DNA of 64,000 bases from Trebonia sp963785645 (GCA_963785645.1 CAWAWG010000005.1:372001-436000), one strand, 5' to 3'. Shown: positions 50,907-59,307, numbered from the stretch's first letter. Notes: generated by a model not told the origin, from the sequence alone. Numbers and translations: made by a program.

Positions 50907-52212
50907 CGGGTCACCTTTCCGTCCAGGACCGTCGCCGTGCCGCGCAGGAAGGTCGCGAGGACACCGCCGGGCAGCGGCATCCCGGCGAACGGGCTGTTGC
51001 GGCTCTTGGAGGCGTGCGCGGCCGGGTCCACGGGCGTGTGCGGCGGCGGCCGGCGTCGTACAGCGTGATGTTGGCCGGGGCGCCCGGGGCAAGCGGCTGG
51101 CCGTGGCCGGGCACGCGGCCGATAGCGGCCGGCCGGGCGGACATCCGGTCCGCGACGCCCGCCCAGTCGAGCAGGCCGGTGTCGACCATGGCCTGCTGCA
51201 CCACGCGCAGCGCGGTCTCCAGCCCGGTCATGCCGTTGGCCGCGGCGGCCCACTCGGTTTCCTTGGCCTCGACCGGGTGCGGGGCGTGGTCGGTGGCCAC
51301 GCAGTCGATGGTGCCGTCCGCGAGGGCCTGCCGGAGCGCCTCCACGTCGGCCTTGGTGCGCAGCGGCGGGTTGACCTTGAAGACCGGGTCGTAGTCGCCG
51401 GCCAGGTCGTCGGTGAGCAGCAGGTGGTGCGGGGTGACCTCGGCGGTGACCCGCCAGCCCTTGGACTTCGCCCAGCGGATGATCTCGACGGACCCGGCGG
51501 TGGATACGTGGCAGATGTGCAGGGTGGCGTCGACGTGGGCGGCGAGCAGGCAGTCGCGCGCGATGATCGCCTCCTCCGCGGCGGCGGGCCAGCCGGCCAG
51601 GCCGAGCCTGGAGGCGACCTCGCCCTCGTTAAGCTGCGCGCCCTCGGTCAGCCGCGGCTCCTGGGCGTGCTGGGCGATCACCCCGTCGAACGCCTTGACG
51701 TACTCGAGCGCCCTGCTCATGAGCAGCGGATCGGCGACGCAGAAGCCGTCGTCGGAAAAGACACGGACCCGGGCGGCGGAGTCGGCCATCGCGCCGAGCT
51801 CGGCCAGTTGCTTGCCGTGCAGGCCGACGGTGACCGCGCCAACCGGGCGGACGTCGACGTACCCGGCCTGCTCGCCCAGCCGCCAGACCTGCTCCACCAC
51901 GCCGGCCGTGTCGGCGACCGGCTCGGTGTTGGCCATCGCGTGCACCGCCGTGTACCCGCCGAGCGCGGCGGCCCTGGTGCCGGTCTCGACGGTCTCCGCG
52001 TCCTCCCGGCCCGGTTCGCGCAGGTGCGTGTGCAGGTCGACGAGGCCGGGCAGCGCGATCAGGCCATGCGCGTCGAAGACGTTCGCGCCCGGCGCGGCCA
52101 GCCCGTCGCCGATCTCGGCGATGACGCCATCTTTGAGGTGAATGTCCGTTGGCCCGCCGCCAACGACGGCGGCCCCCTTGATCAGCCATTGCTCGCCCGT
52201 CATGGCGCTCAT
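50903..52212 (-). CDS. pyrC: Dihydroorotase, frameshifted near C-terminus
   Basis: Cyclises carbamoyl aspartate; amidohydrolase TIM barrel with two zinc ions. ATG 52212 or 52203. Motifs: LPGLVDLHTHLREPGRED (HxH), AMANTEPVADTAGVV, ARVRVFSDDGFCV, IAQHAQEPRL, DATLHICHVSTAGS, DCVATDHAPHP. The frame changes near 51045 after PANITLYDAG; the restored end contains KSRNSPFAGMPLPG and GTATVLDGKV, as in type I dihydroorotases. The stop overlaps carA. Confidence 0.93.
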
Positions 52213-52227
52213 CCCGCTCCCCCCCCG

Positions 52228-53212
52228 TCATGCCGCCGCCTCCGTCGCGCCGCCGAGCATCAGGTAGAGGACCGCCATGCGGACCGTCACACCGTTGGCG
52301 ACCTGCGCGACGATCGTCGAGCGGTCGGAGTCGGCCACCTCGGCGGCGATCTCTACACCCCGGTTCATCGGGCCGGGGTGCATGACGATGGCATGCTCGG
52401 GGAGCAACGCCATCCGGCCGGCATCGAGGCCGTAACGGCGGCGGTACTCGCGGATGGTCGGGAAGTAGGCCGCGGTCATCCGCTCTTGCTGCACGCGCAG
52501 CATCATCACCACGTCACTCTTGCGCAGCTCCGCGTCCAGGTCGTAGCTGGCACGGCACGGCCAGGTCTCAACCGCGTGCGGTATGAGGGTGGGCGGAGCG
52601 ACCAGCGTCACATGCGCGCCGAGCGTGGCGAGCAGCAGGACGTTGGAGCGCGCCACCCGGGAGTGAAGCACGTCGCCGACGATTGTCACCCGGATGCCCG
52701 TCGAGCCCTTTGCCCCGCCGATCCGCGCCGTTGCCTGCGCCGCCCGCAGCGCCGCGTCCCGCGCCGCCGAGGCGCTGGCTGATCGTGAAGGCGTCGAGCA
52801 GCGCCTGGGTGGGGTGCTCGTGCGTGCCGTCGCCCGCGTTGATCACCCGGCCGCTCACCCAGTCGGTCAGCCGGCGCGGCGCACCGGATGCCTGGTGCCT
52901 GATCACGACGGCATCCGCGCCCATCGCCTCCAGGGTCAGCGCCGTGTCCTTGAGCGATTCGCCCTTCGCGACGCTCGATCCCTTGGCGGAGAAGTTGATC
53001 ACGTCCGCGGACAGCCGCTTGGCGGCCGCCTCGAACGAGGTCCTGGTCCTCGTGGAGTCCTCGTAGAAGAGGTTGACCACGGTCAGTCCGCGCAGCGTCG
53101 GCAGCTTCCTGATCGGCCTCCCCTCGACGCTGGCGAGTTCCTCGGCCGTGTCGAGGATCGCAATGGCGTCATCGCGGCTCAGATCGCCCGCCGAGATCAG
53201 GTGCCTGTTCAC
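52228..53212 (-). CDS. pyrB: Aspartate carbamoyltransferase catalytic chain, frameshifted
   Basis: Joins carbamoyl phosphate and aspartate. GTG 53212 overlaps the pyrR stop (GTGA). Carbamoyl-phosphate loop FYEDSTRTRTSFE, then KGESLKDTALTLEAMG, VIRHQASGAP and HEHPTQALLDAFTI. The frame changes near 52765; after it IVGDVLHSRVARSNVLLLAT, IVMHPGPMNRGVEIA follow. The segment between QRLGG and IVGD is longer than usual by about 18 residues (AALRAAQATARIGG). Full length when joined. Confidence 0.93.
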
Positions 53213-53888
53213 TGGTCGCCCTCCCCGAGCAGTACCGAGTCCTCGCCATCGATCTCGGCAAGCTGGACCCGCACCTTCTCCCGGTGCGCGGTCGGCAGGT
53301 TCTTGCCCACGTAGTCGGCGCGGATCGGCAGTTCCCGGTGGCCGCGGTCGACCAGGACCGCGAGCTGGACCGCACGGGGCCTGCCGAGGTCATTGAGCGC
53401 ATCGAGGGCCGCACGGATCGTCCGGCCGGAGAAGAGCACATCATCGACCAGGACGACCGTCTTGCCGTCCACCCCGTCGGTCGGGACCTGGGTCCGCTGC
53501 AGCGCGCGGGCCGGGCGCAGGCGCAGGTCGTCTCGGTGCATGGTGACGTCGAGCGAGCCGACCGGTGCGGGGGTGCCCTCGAACTCCCCGATCCGCGTGG
53601 CCAGCCGGCGGGCAAGGTAGACGCCCCGGGTGGGAATGCCGAGCAGGACAATCCCTTCGCCGCCGTGCGTACGCTCAAGGATCTCGTGCGCGATACGCGT
53701 CAGCGCGCGCCGGATTTCCTCCGGGGTGAGGACCGCCTTCCAGCCTTCGCCGCCGGGGCGAGGCGCTACCGGGCCGGCGAGATCCCTGGATCGCCCGGGT
53801 CCCCGTCTTTCTCGCCAGGACTGTTGTTTTGGCCAACGCTGTTTCCTGGCCCAGTGGGGCCCGGCTCGCGAACTGGTTCAGGCCGCAT
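53209..53888 (-). CDS. pyrR: Bifunctional pyr operon regulator / uracil phosphoribosyltransferase PyrR
   Basis: RNA-binding regulator that senses UMP, with uracil phosphoribosyltransferase activity. The conserved part is intact: LTPEEIRRALTRIAHEILER, IVLLGIPTRGVYLARRLA, DVTMHRDDLRL and the PRPP loop VVLVDDVLFSGRTIRAALDA. That frame has no ATG, GTG or TTG upstream before a TGA at 53880. ATG 53888 in another frame gives a disordered N-terminus (VREPGPTGPGNSVGQNN) that would join after an indel near 53770. A candidate PyrR-type leader element lies directly upstream. Promoter-proximal gene of the operon. Confidence 0.88.
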
Positions 53889-53905
53889 CGCGCACACCAG
53901 TCACG

Positions 53906-53934
53906 ACCTCCTTTCCCGTCTCACGGGACGGTCC
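53906..53934 (-). promoter_or_regulatory. Candidate PyrR-binding leader element overlapping the pyrR ribosome-binding site
   Basis: On the minus strand GACCGTCCCGTGAGACGGGA is followed by AAGGAGGTC: a small stem CCCGT/ACGGG with loop GAG, flanked by GACC/GGTC, with the Shine-Dalgarno AGGAGG at its 3' edge. Actinobacterial pyr operons (studied in M. smegmatis) are controlled by PyrR at translation through elements of this kind. A nine-codon mini-ORF GTG...TGA (53904-53878) starts right after it. Confidence 0.6.
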
Positions 53935-54273
53935 TTAAAGGATGCCTACGGCCTTCTACCGTATCAGCAGCGTTAACGCAGGTCGTGAATCAGTGCTCCC
54001 CGCGGGGGACGACCATCACGCCGGACGGGCACGACGGCGCGAGCCGCGGCGCCCTCCCGGGGCAGACCCGGCCGTTGCCGTGTGTCCTCCCCCGCCCCGA
54101 CTTTTCGCAACGAACTCGACACAGCCGGTCATCAGGCTCGCGGTTTCTCTTATCGTGCACCCTGTCCCCGGCGCAGCTTTTCAGCTCGTTGTCGCGGCGA
54201 CGGGCATTCCGGCCCCGCCGCGCCGCCTCCAGGTGCGCGCTCGGGCGCCCGGCACTCAAACGATCTTGAGAGA

Positions 54274-54289
54274 TGTGATTTACATCACA
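54274..54289. promoter_or_regulatory. CRP-family binding site candidate
   Basis: TGTGATTTACATCACA fits the TGTGA-N6-TCACA consensus of CRP-type regulators exactly. It lies 256 bases upstream of bldD and about 385 bases upstream of pyrR, so either gene could be the target. Confidence 0.6.
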
Positions 54290-54462
54290 CTGGACATACG
54301 CCGTCATAACGTTCCGAGAGCAGGAGCAAGCCCCGCTTTGCCCGCTCTGTACACGGGAAAGCCAATTACAGCGGGGGTTGTCGCCTTCTGACTGAGGGTA
54401 GATATCGGCAGGAAAAGCAATGCCGGTTACTGGTCGACTTCGACCGGTTTTTGCCATTCGGC

Positions 54463-54491
54463 TTGACCTTGTCGCTCTCGCCGCCTACCGT
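54463..54491 (+). promoter_or_regulatory. bldD promoter
   Basis: TTGACC (54463-54468), a 17-base spacer and TACCGT (54486-54491) give a good housekeeping-sigma promoter, with transcription expected to start near 54498, about 47 bases before the bldD ATG. Confidence 0.6.
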
Positions 54492-54504
54492 CACTGTGCG
54501 TAAC
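54490..54504 (+). promoter_or_regulatory. BldD-type operator box at the bldD promoter
   Basis: GTCACTGTGCGTAAC matches the published BldD consensus NTNACNC(A/T)GNGTNAN at all but one defined position (G for C). It overlaps the predicted transcription start, consistent with the autorepression known for bldD in Streptomyces. Confidence 0.6.
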
Positions 54505-54544
54505 CGTTACCGTAAGCGACGACTGGCCGGGAAACCGAGGAAAC

Positions 54545-55042
54545 ATGCCTTCTGAATACGCCAAGACCCTGGGCGCGCGACTGCGCGCCATTCGCACCCA
54601 GCAGGGGCTCTCTCTGCACGGCGTTGAGGAGAAGTCCCGTGGCCGGTGGAAGGCCGTCGTCGTTGGCTCCTACGAGCGCGGCGACCGGTCTGTCACGGTC
54701 CAGAAGCTGGCCGAGCTGGCCGAGTTCTACGGCGTCCCGGTCTCCGAGCTGCTGCCCGGTGACGCGGCGCCGACCCCCATCGCCACCGCGCCCAAGCTCG
54801 TCATCGACCTTGAGCGGATGAACCAGCTCCCCAAGGAGAAGGTCGGCCCGCTCGCTCGGTACGTGGCCACCATCCAGGCCCAGCGGGGCGACTACAACGG
54901 CCGGGTGCTTTCCGTGCGGCACGAAGACCTGCGCTCGCTCGCGGTCATCTACGACAAGTCCCCCGCGGACCTCACCGAAGAGCTCATCAGCTGGGGCGTC
55001 CTCGACGCCGACGCCCGCAGCAACTCGATCGAGTCCTTCTAA
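54545..55042 (+). CDS. bldD: Developmental master regulator BldD
   Basis: Represses sporulation genes during vegetative growth; dimerises on a cyclic-di-GMP tetramer. 165 residues. N-terminal XRE-type helix-turn-helix (YAKTLGARLRAIRTQQGLSL, KAVVVGSYERGDRSVTVQKL). The C-terminal domain carries the c-di-GMP motif RxD-x8-RxxD: RGDYNGRVLSVRHED. Highly like the Streptomyces protein to the end (SWGVLDADARS). The frame is intact. In Streptomyces nusB, efp and the aro genes follow bldD; here a HEPN gene follows and the aro operon is 50 kb away. Confidence 0.97.
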   Translation: MPSEYAKTLGARLRAIRTQQGLSLHGVEEKSRGRWKAVVVGSYERGDRSVTVQKLAELAEFYGVPVSELLPGDAAPTPIATAPKLVIDLERMNQLPKEKVGPLARYVATIQAQRGDYNGRVLSVRHEDLRSLAVIYDKSPADLTEELISWGVLDADARSNSIESF

Positions 55043-55196
55043 GCTGCCGGGTGACGCCGCTTCCCGCCTTCACGGCGGGCCTCATCGCGGCCTGCGGGCC
55101 GGTCGGCCCAGGCCCGAGATCTCCTGAAGCCCCATCCGGCGTGACCCGGCGTTCGCCGGGTGGGGCGGCGCAGCCGGTCAGCCCGGTGCCGCCGGT

Positions 55197-55793
55197 TCAG
55201 CTCGCGTGCCGCAGCGACAGCGGCAGCATCGGCTCGCCCTCCAGGCCGAGTGCGCGCTCGGCCACCATCAGGAACGTACCCGCATCGCGCAGCAGGTCGT
55301 CCGCCTCGCGTGCGGTCGCCGCCCTCGGTAGCCCGGCCTCGGCCGCGGCGCGCTTAGCCGCGCTCGCCGCGAAGAACGCCGCCCACTCCGCCAGGGCCGG
55401 CTCAACCTGCGGCAGCAGTTCCCAGACGGACCGAGGCCGCCGTCGCCGCCCTGCTGTCCCCGGCTCGCCCCGCGCAGCCACGATCGCAGCCGCCGCGCGC
55501 AGCGCGGCCAGGTGGGCGCAGATGTACCGCGTCCCCACATCGGTCTCCGCTTCCGCGTCGGCCAGGCCCTGACGGGCAGTGCGCAGCAGGCTCAGTGCCG
55601 CCCCGGGCACCGAGCGCGGCATGGGGAGCGCCCCGGCCGGCCCCGGGTCAGCTGACCCCGGGCCGAGCGGTTCCCGGCCGGCCGGTCCCGCGTTCATCGA
55701 CCCGGCGCCCAGTGGGCCTGTGTTAGCTGGCCCTGCGTTAGATGGCACAGTGTTGCGAGCGGGGGTGCCCGCCGCCGTCAGCGTGCTGATCAT
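55197..55793 (-). CDS. SAV_6107-type HEPN-domain protein
   Basis: 198 residues from ATG 55793, chosen because AAGGAG lies eight bases upstream (ATG 55799 is too close). N-terminal 60 residues are a low-complexity repeat of Asn-Ala-Gly-Pro, Gly-Pro-Gly units. The folded part matches the actinobacterial SAV_6107 HEPN family: ALSLLRTARQGLADAEAETD, GTRYICAHLAALRAAAAIVA, RSVWELLPQVEPALAEWAAF, READDLLRDAGTFLMVAERA. HEPN proteins are often RNases or toxin components, but the R-x4-6-H catalytic motif is not evident. Converges on bldD. Confidence 0.78.
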   Translation of the reverse strand: MISTLTAAGTPARNTVPSNAGPANTGPLGAGSMNAGPAGREPLGPGSADPGPAGALPMPRSVPGAALSLLRTARQGLADAEAETDVGTRYICAHLAALRAAAAIVAARGEPGTAGRRRRPRSVWELLPQVEPALAEWAAFFAASAAKRAAAEAGLPRAATAREADDLLRDAGTFLMVAERALGLEGEPMLPLSLRHAS

Positions 55794-55991
55794 GGTCATC
55801 ACTCCTTCAGGTGATGCGCCGAAGTCCGCCGTCAGCCCGCCTGGACCGGCACGTGCTCCTGACGAGACACAGGGACGGGGATGATCCCTCGGCTGGGCGA
55901 AGCGCTTCCCCGCGCCCCGCCCAGCCGACACCAGCCGCCAGGGGTCGTGGCGACCGGAGCCAATCCCCGTCATTCGAACACACTCTCAATT

Positions 55992-56005
55992 CGAACACAG
56001 GTTCG
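55992..56005. promoter_or_regulatory. LexA (SOS) box candidate
   Basis: CGAACACAGGTTCG fits CGAAC-N4-GTTCG exactly, the LexA site of Gram-positive bacteria. An additional half-site with ATTCGAACACA lies 18 bases to the left. It is about 200 bases upstream of the HEPN gene and 360 bases before the GNAT gene. Confidence 0.45.
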
Positions 56006-56191
56006 CGCCAAAGTCCAGTTCATTTGCTGACGAGTTCGAAGTTACCCCGAGGGTCTGACATTCCGCCGCGACGCCGGCCCCCGGAAGGCCAACCACAAGG
56101 CTTTGACGCCAGCCGCAGCGTCAGGCGTTGCGGGTTACGCAAACGCCTTCCTCCACAACCACAACCGCAGCGCGGCGCGGCCGCAGCGCGG

Positions 56192-56242
56192 CGCGGCCGC
56201 AGGCGGCCCGGGTTGGGGGCCGCCTCTCGACAGCAACCACAG
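56192..56242. repeat. Dispersed hairpin repeat, copy 1 (AGGCGGCCC type)
   Basis: GCCGCAGGCGGCCCGGG, a short loop, GGGCCGCCT and then GACAGCAACCAC. The same order occurs at 59257-59307. The stem AGGCGGCCC/GGGCCGCCT is perfect here. Confidence 0.6.
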
Positions 56243-56245
56243 CAT

Positions 56246-56274
56246 GGTGGCGGCGCGGTTTTCGCGCCGCCACC
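56246..56274. terminator. Perfect 12-bp hairpin with T-rich loop
   Basis: GGTGGCGGCGCG pairs with CGCGCCGCCACC around the loop GTTTT. Orientation unknown; no gene ends immediately before it, so it could be a leader structure or repeat rather than a terminator. Confidence 0.45.
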
Positions 56275-56284
56275 ACCGCGGGGG

Positions 56285-56347
56285 GCATGGGGGCGCGCAG
56301 TTCCCCATGACTAGGGGGTCACCGGGGGGATCATTCCCCCGGGGGAT
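56285..56347. repeat. G5/C5 dispersed palindromic repeat, copy 4
   Basis: GGGGGTCACCGGGGGGATCA then TTCCCCCGGGGGATAA, nearly identical to the core at 1284-1392. It ends 15 bases before the GNAT start codon, so it would form the 5' leader of that message. Confidence 0.75.
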
Positions 56348-56362
56348 AAATAGCATTGCTCC

Positions 56363-56977
56363 ATGAGGGTCACCTACCGCGAGTTGGGACCCCGGGAGTT
56401 CCGGGCGGCGATTCGCGTGCTTGTCGGCGTGTACGCGGCCGCGATGAACCCGCCCGACCGGACGCTGTCGGGGCGGGAGGCCATCATGGACCGGCACGCG
56501 GCGAGCCCGGGATTCCGCGGGCTGACCGCGCACGCCGACGGGCAGCTCGCCGGGTTCACCTACGGATTTCACGGGGAGAACGGGCAGTGGTGGCACGATA
56601 TGGTGGCCGCCGCGCTCGCCACGCGCTCTGGGGTGCGCACCGCGGCCGCGGGGTACGCCGGAGACAGCACGCCTGGCGTGTGGCTCGACAACTCCTTCGA
56701 AATCGCCGAGTTGCACGTCATGCCGCCCTGGCAGGGCAGGGGAATCGGCCGGTCGCTGCTGCTCTCGCTCACGTCAGGACGTCCCGAGCGGACCGCGGTG
56801 CTGTCCACCGCGGACGCGCCTACCACGGCCCGCAGGCTCTACCGCGGAGTAGGGTTTACCGACCTGCTGACGGACTTCCGGTTCTCCGGCAACGAGCCGC
56901 CTTATGCGGTGATGGGCGCGCTGCTGCCGCTGGCGACGGCCGTGACGTTCCCCCGGTCGCCGAGGCCGAGCAGCTGA
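56363..56977 (+). CDS. GNAT-family N-acetyltransferase
   Basis: 204 residues. The acetyl-CoA signature AELHVMPPWQGRGIGRSLLL is canonical, followed by TADAPTTARRLYRGVGF, typical of motif B. The N-terminal part (RVTYRELGPREFRAAIRVLV, FRGLTAHADGQLAGFTYGF) completes the fold, with an insertion around the WWHDMVAAALATRSG segment. ATG 56363. The last 76 bases overlap the 3' end of metF on the other strand. The acetylated substrate is unknown. Confidence 0.85.
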   Translation: MRVTYRELGPREFRAAIRVLVGVYAAAMNPPDRTLSGREAIMDRHAASPGFRGLTAHADGQLAGFTYGFHGENGQWWHDMVAAALATRSGVRTAAAGYAGDSTPGVWLDNSFEIAELHVMPPWQGRGIGRSLLLSLTSGRPERTAVLSTADAPTTARRLYRGVGFTDLLTDFRFSGNEPPYAVMGALLPLATAVTFPRSPRPSS

Positions 56978-57900
56978 TAGATGTCCATCGTCGCGCGCGA
57001 CGCGTTGAGCGTGATGAAGTGGAGGCCGGGAATGTCCTCGTCCAGCAGTCTCGCCGACAGCCTCGCCGCGTAGTCGACTCCGATGCTCCTGACCGTCGCC
57101 GCGTCGCCGCGCGCGTCCGCCGCCCGCAGCTGGTCGAGCAGGCCGACGGGGACCTTGCATCCGCTGAGCTCAATCGAGCGCTCAAGCATGCGGAGGCTGG
57201 TGACCGGCATGATCCCCGGGATGATCGGCACGTCGCAGCCGTGCGCCGCGACCCGGTCCCTGAGCCTGAGATAGTCCTCTGCGTAGAAGAACATCTGGGT
57301 GATCGCGAAGTCGGCGCCCGCCCGGCACTTCTCCACGAAGTACCGGGTATCGGTCTCCTCATCGGGTGAGCGCGGGTGCCGCTCGGGGAAGGCGGCCACC
57401 CCGACGCAGAAGTCGCCGGACGACTTGACCAGCTCGACTAGTTGCCGCGCGTAGGTGAAACCCTCAGGATGAGGAAGCCACGGCCCGTTCGGATCGCCCG
57501 GCGGGTCGCCCCGCAGTGCGAGGACGTTGCGCACGCCGACGCTGGCGAAACTGCCGATAACGTTGCGCAGCTCGGCGATGGAGTGGTTGACCGCGGTAAG
57601 GTGGGCCGCCGGATTCAGCTCGGTCTGCTCGGCGATCGCGCCGGCCACCTGGACGGTGCCCTCGCGGGTGGAGCCGCCCGCCCCGTAGGTCACGGAGACG
57701 AACGTCGGCTTGAGTGACTCAAGGCGGCGTATGGTGCCCCAGAACTGGCGTTGCCCCTGCTCGGTCTTCGGCGCGAAGAACTCGAACGAGAATGACCGGC
57801 CCGTCTTGAGCATGTCAGTGATCCGTGCTGCGGGCTTGCGGCCATGACGGATCTGCTGGGGGTCGAGCGACGCCAGTCGCTGTCGCGGTCTCGGCGGCAT
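56902..57900 (-). CDS. metF: 5,10-methylenetetrahydrofolate reductase
   Basis: Produces 5-methyl-THF for methionine synthesis; FAD TIM barrel. 332 residues from ATG 57900 (ATG 57912 also possible). Seen: SFEFFAPKTEQGQRQFWGTI with the catalytic Glu, KPTFVSVTYGAGGSTREGTV, HLTAVNHS, NVLALRGDPPGD, AGADFAITQMFFYAEDYL, IIPGIMPVTSL and the C-terminal PGLHFITLNASRAT. The frame is intact. The stop overlaps the convergent GNAT gene by 76 bases. Confidence 0.95.
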   Translation of the reverse strand: MPPRPRQRLASLDPQQIRHGRKPAARITDMLKTGRSFSFEFFAPKTEQGQRQFWGTIRRLESLKPTFVSVTYGAGGSTREGTVQVAGAIAEQTELNPAAHLTAVNHSIAELRNVIGSFASVGVRNVLALRGDPPGDPNGPWLPHPEGFTYARQLVELVKSSGDFCVGVAAFPERHPRSPDEETDTRYFVEKCRAGADFAITQMFFYAEDYLRLRDRVAAHGCDVPIIPGIMPVTSLRMLERSIELSGCKVPVGLLDQLRAADARGDAATVRSIGVDYAARLSARLLDEDIPGLHFITLNASRATMDIYQLLGLGDRGNVTAVASGSSAPITA

Positions 57901-58157
57901 GTGTCTAAGCATAACCCAGCGGTCAAGTTTCTGTGCTGTGACCACAACACCTAGATTTACCGCACGAGACCGAGTGGTACTGGTGCGACATCTCGGCAAC
58001 CGCAGCGCCGCATGGGCGCAAGCGGCACCACGTGGCTGCCAGCGGACGGCGAGCAGCAAGCGGTAACCGCAGGCCGTAGCGGAGGACAGCACGGTGCTTC
58101 CCCCGCTGCGGCGGCGGCAGGATGGCCCCTATACGGGCCGCAGGGCGGCCCTGCAGG

Positions 58158-58520
58158 CTAGAACGCTAGCGCCTGGGCACGCCGGTTGACCTCGGTGCCG
58201 CGACGAGCGTAGAGGGCCGCGATCGGCGTACCCGGCAGCGTCTCGTCCGCGGTGAACAGCCAGCGGAGAGCTTCCTCGTCGCCGAATCCGCAGTCGAACA
58301 GCACCGTCAGCGTTCCCGAGAGGCCCTTGACGATCTGGTCTCCGTTGAGGAAGGCGGCCGGGACCGCGCGATCACCGCTTGGGCGGGTAACCGCGAGCAG
58401 TTTACGATCGCGGAGGAGTTGCTTTACCCGGCTGATAGGCAGATCTAGCCGTTCGGCTGCTTCGGGGAGTGACAGCCATTCGCCGACTAGGGCGTCAGCC
58501 ACGGGGTTTATCTGTGTCAC
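58158..58520 (-). CDS. Rv2175c-family DNA-binding protein
   Basis: About 120 residues from GTG 58520. N-terminal winged-helix part (ADALVGEWLSLPEAAERLDL, ISRVKQLLRDRKLLAVTR) and the conserved C-terminal domain (NGDQIVKGLSGTLTVLFDCG, EEALRWLFTADETLPGTPIA, RRAQALAF). In M. tuberculosis the Rv2175c protein binds DNA and is phosphorylated by PknL, encoded beside it. Here a PASTA-domain kinase also lies close by (59376-61482), so the partnership appears conserved. Confidence 0.88.
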   Translation of the reverse strand: MTQINPVADALVGEWLSLPEAAERLDLPISRVKQLLRDRKLLAVTRPSGDRAVPAAFLNGDQIVKGLSGTLTVLFDCGFGDEEALRWLFTADETLPGTPIAALYARRGTEVNRRAQALAF

Positions 58521-58743
58521 GAGTCCAATGTCCCACGTCAATGCCGGTTTCAAACAACCGACATACCGTCACAATAGGGTATCTTTTGCCTGGTCAGGGA
58601 GAAAATTCGGGAGAAGGGGAACCGTTCCCCGGGCAGCGGTCCCCCGGCTGTCGAGGCCTCGGCCCGTCTCCGGCACCCGCGGCGGGCGGTCAAGCCCCCG
58701 GTCGGATGGTAATCGGCGCGCCTCCCCGGGCCTCGCAGAAAGG

Positions 58744-59172
58744 TTAGCGCTCGGCCGTGGTCCGCAGGCCTGCCAGTTCGTACTGCCAGCCGCCCTTGCT
58801 GCCCTTCCACTCGTCCGCACGCAGCGCCTCGGACAGGTCAAGTGATGCGAAGCCGCTTTCGACCACCGTCAAGCCCATTTCGTCGCCGACCGGCCCCAGG
58901 TAGAACTCGACCAGGGTCGCGTTGCCCGGCACCGGTTCCGCGCCGGAGAAGGCGCTCGCCCAGCGAAACGAGGCATAGCCCTGCGGTTCGACACGAACGA
59001 TGTCGATTACGTAAGGCCTGGTGTCACCGGGGTAGGCAACCGCTACCCGTCCTGGGCCGCGGGCCGGCTCTGCGCTGCTGCCCGGCAGCCACCAGCCGGG
59101 ACGCGTGATGAGTTGCCAGACCTTGTCCTGAGTCGCGCGAATGATGATCCGCTCTTCGATACGGTCTTGCAT
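58744..59172 (-). CDS. SRPBCC-domain protein (AHSA1-like)
   Basis: 142 residues from ATG 59172 with GGGAGG eight bases upstream. Helix-grip fold pattern: MQDRIEERIIIRATQDKVWQ, LITRPGWWLPGSS, VEPQGYASFRWASAF, ATLVEFYLGPVGDEMGLTVV, WKGSKGGWQYELAGLRTTAE. Proteins of this group bind small hydrophobic ligands or act in stress responses; ligand unknown. Between the Rv2175c-like gene and the divergent PASTA kinase. The 12-mer GTCTTGCATAAC at its start recurs at 59210. Confidence 0.85.
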   Translation of the reverse strand: MQDRIEERIIIRATQDKVWQLITRPGWWLPGSSAEPARGPGRVAVAYPGDTRPYVIDIVRVEPQGYASFRWASAFSGAEPVPGNATLVEFYLGPVGDEMGLTVVESGFASLDLSEALRADEWKGSKGGWQYELAGLRTTAER

Positions 59173-59256
59173 AACAACGCCTCCCTCGCCCAGGACACAA
59201 CGAGGGCCGAGTCTTGCATAACGCCGCAAAGCCATGCAACTCAGCGCTCCAGCGCC

Positions 59257-59307
59257 GCACAGCCGCAGGCGGCCCGGGCTACGGGCCACCTGCTGACAGC
59301 AACCACC
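59257..59307. repeat. Dispersed hairpin repeat, copy 2 (AGGCGGCCC type)
   Basis: GCCGCAGGCGGCCCGGGCTA, CGGGCCACCTGCT then GACAGCAACCAC; counterpart of 56192-56242. Lies in the leader region of the PASTA kinase gene. Confidence 0.6.

Larger units (their letters stand above)
53942..54544. other. Divergent pyrR-bldD intergenic region
   Basis: About 600 bases, no gene supported. Holds the pyr operon promoter (not placed), a CRP-type palindrome at 54274-54289, and the bldD promoter and BldD-type box at 54463-54504. A minus-strand open frame of about 155 codons lies here but has no coding character. Confidence 0.5.
55974..56362. other. Intergenic region between HEPN and GNAT genes
   Basis: About 390 bases without a gene. 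Contains the LexA-like box, a tandem GCAGCGCGGCGCGGCC repeat (about 56167-56200), a hairpin repeat shared with 59257-59307, a perfect 12-bp hairpin (56246-56274) and a G5/C5 repeat. Confidence 0.5.

Noticed and set aside
53990..54457. Minus-strand open frame of 155 codons between pyrR and bldD
   Set aside because: It covers the CRP-like site and the bldD upstream region and has no coding character.
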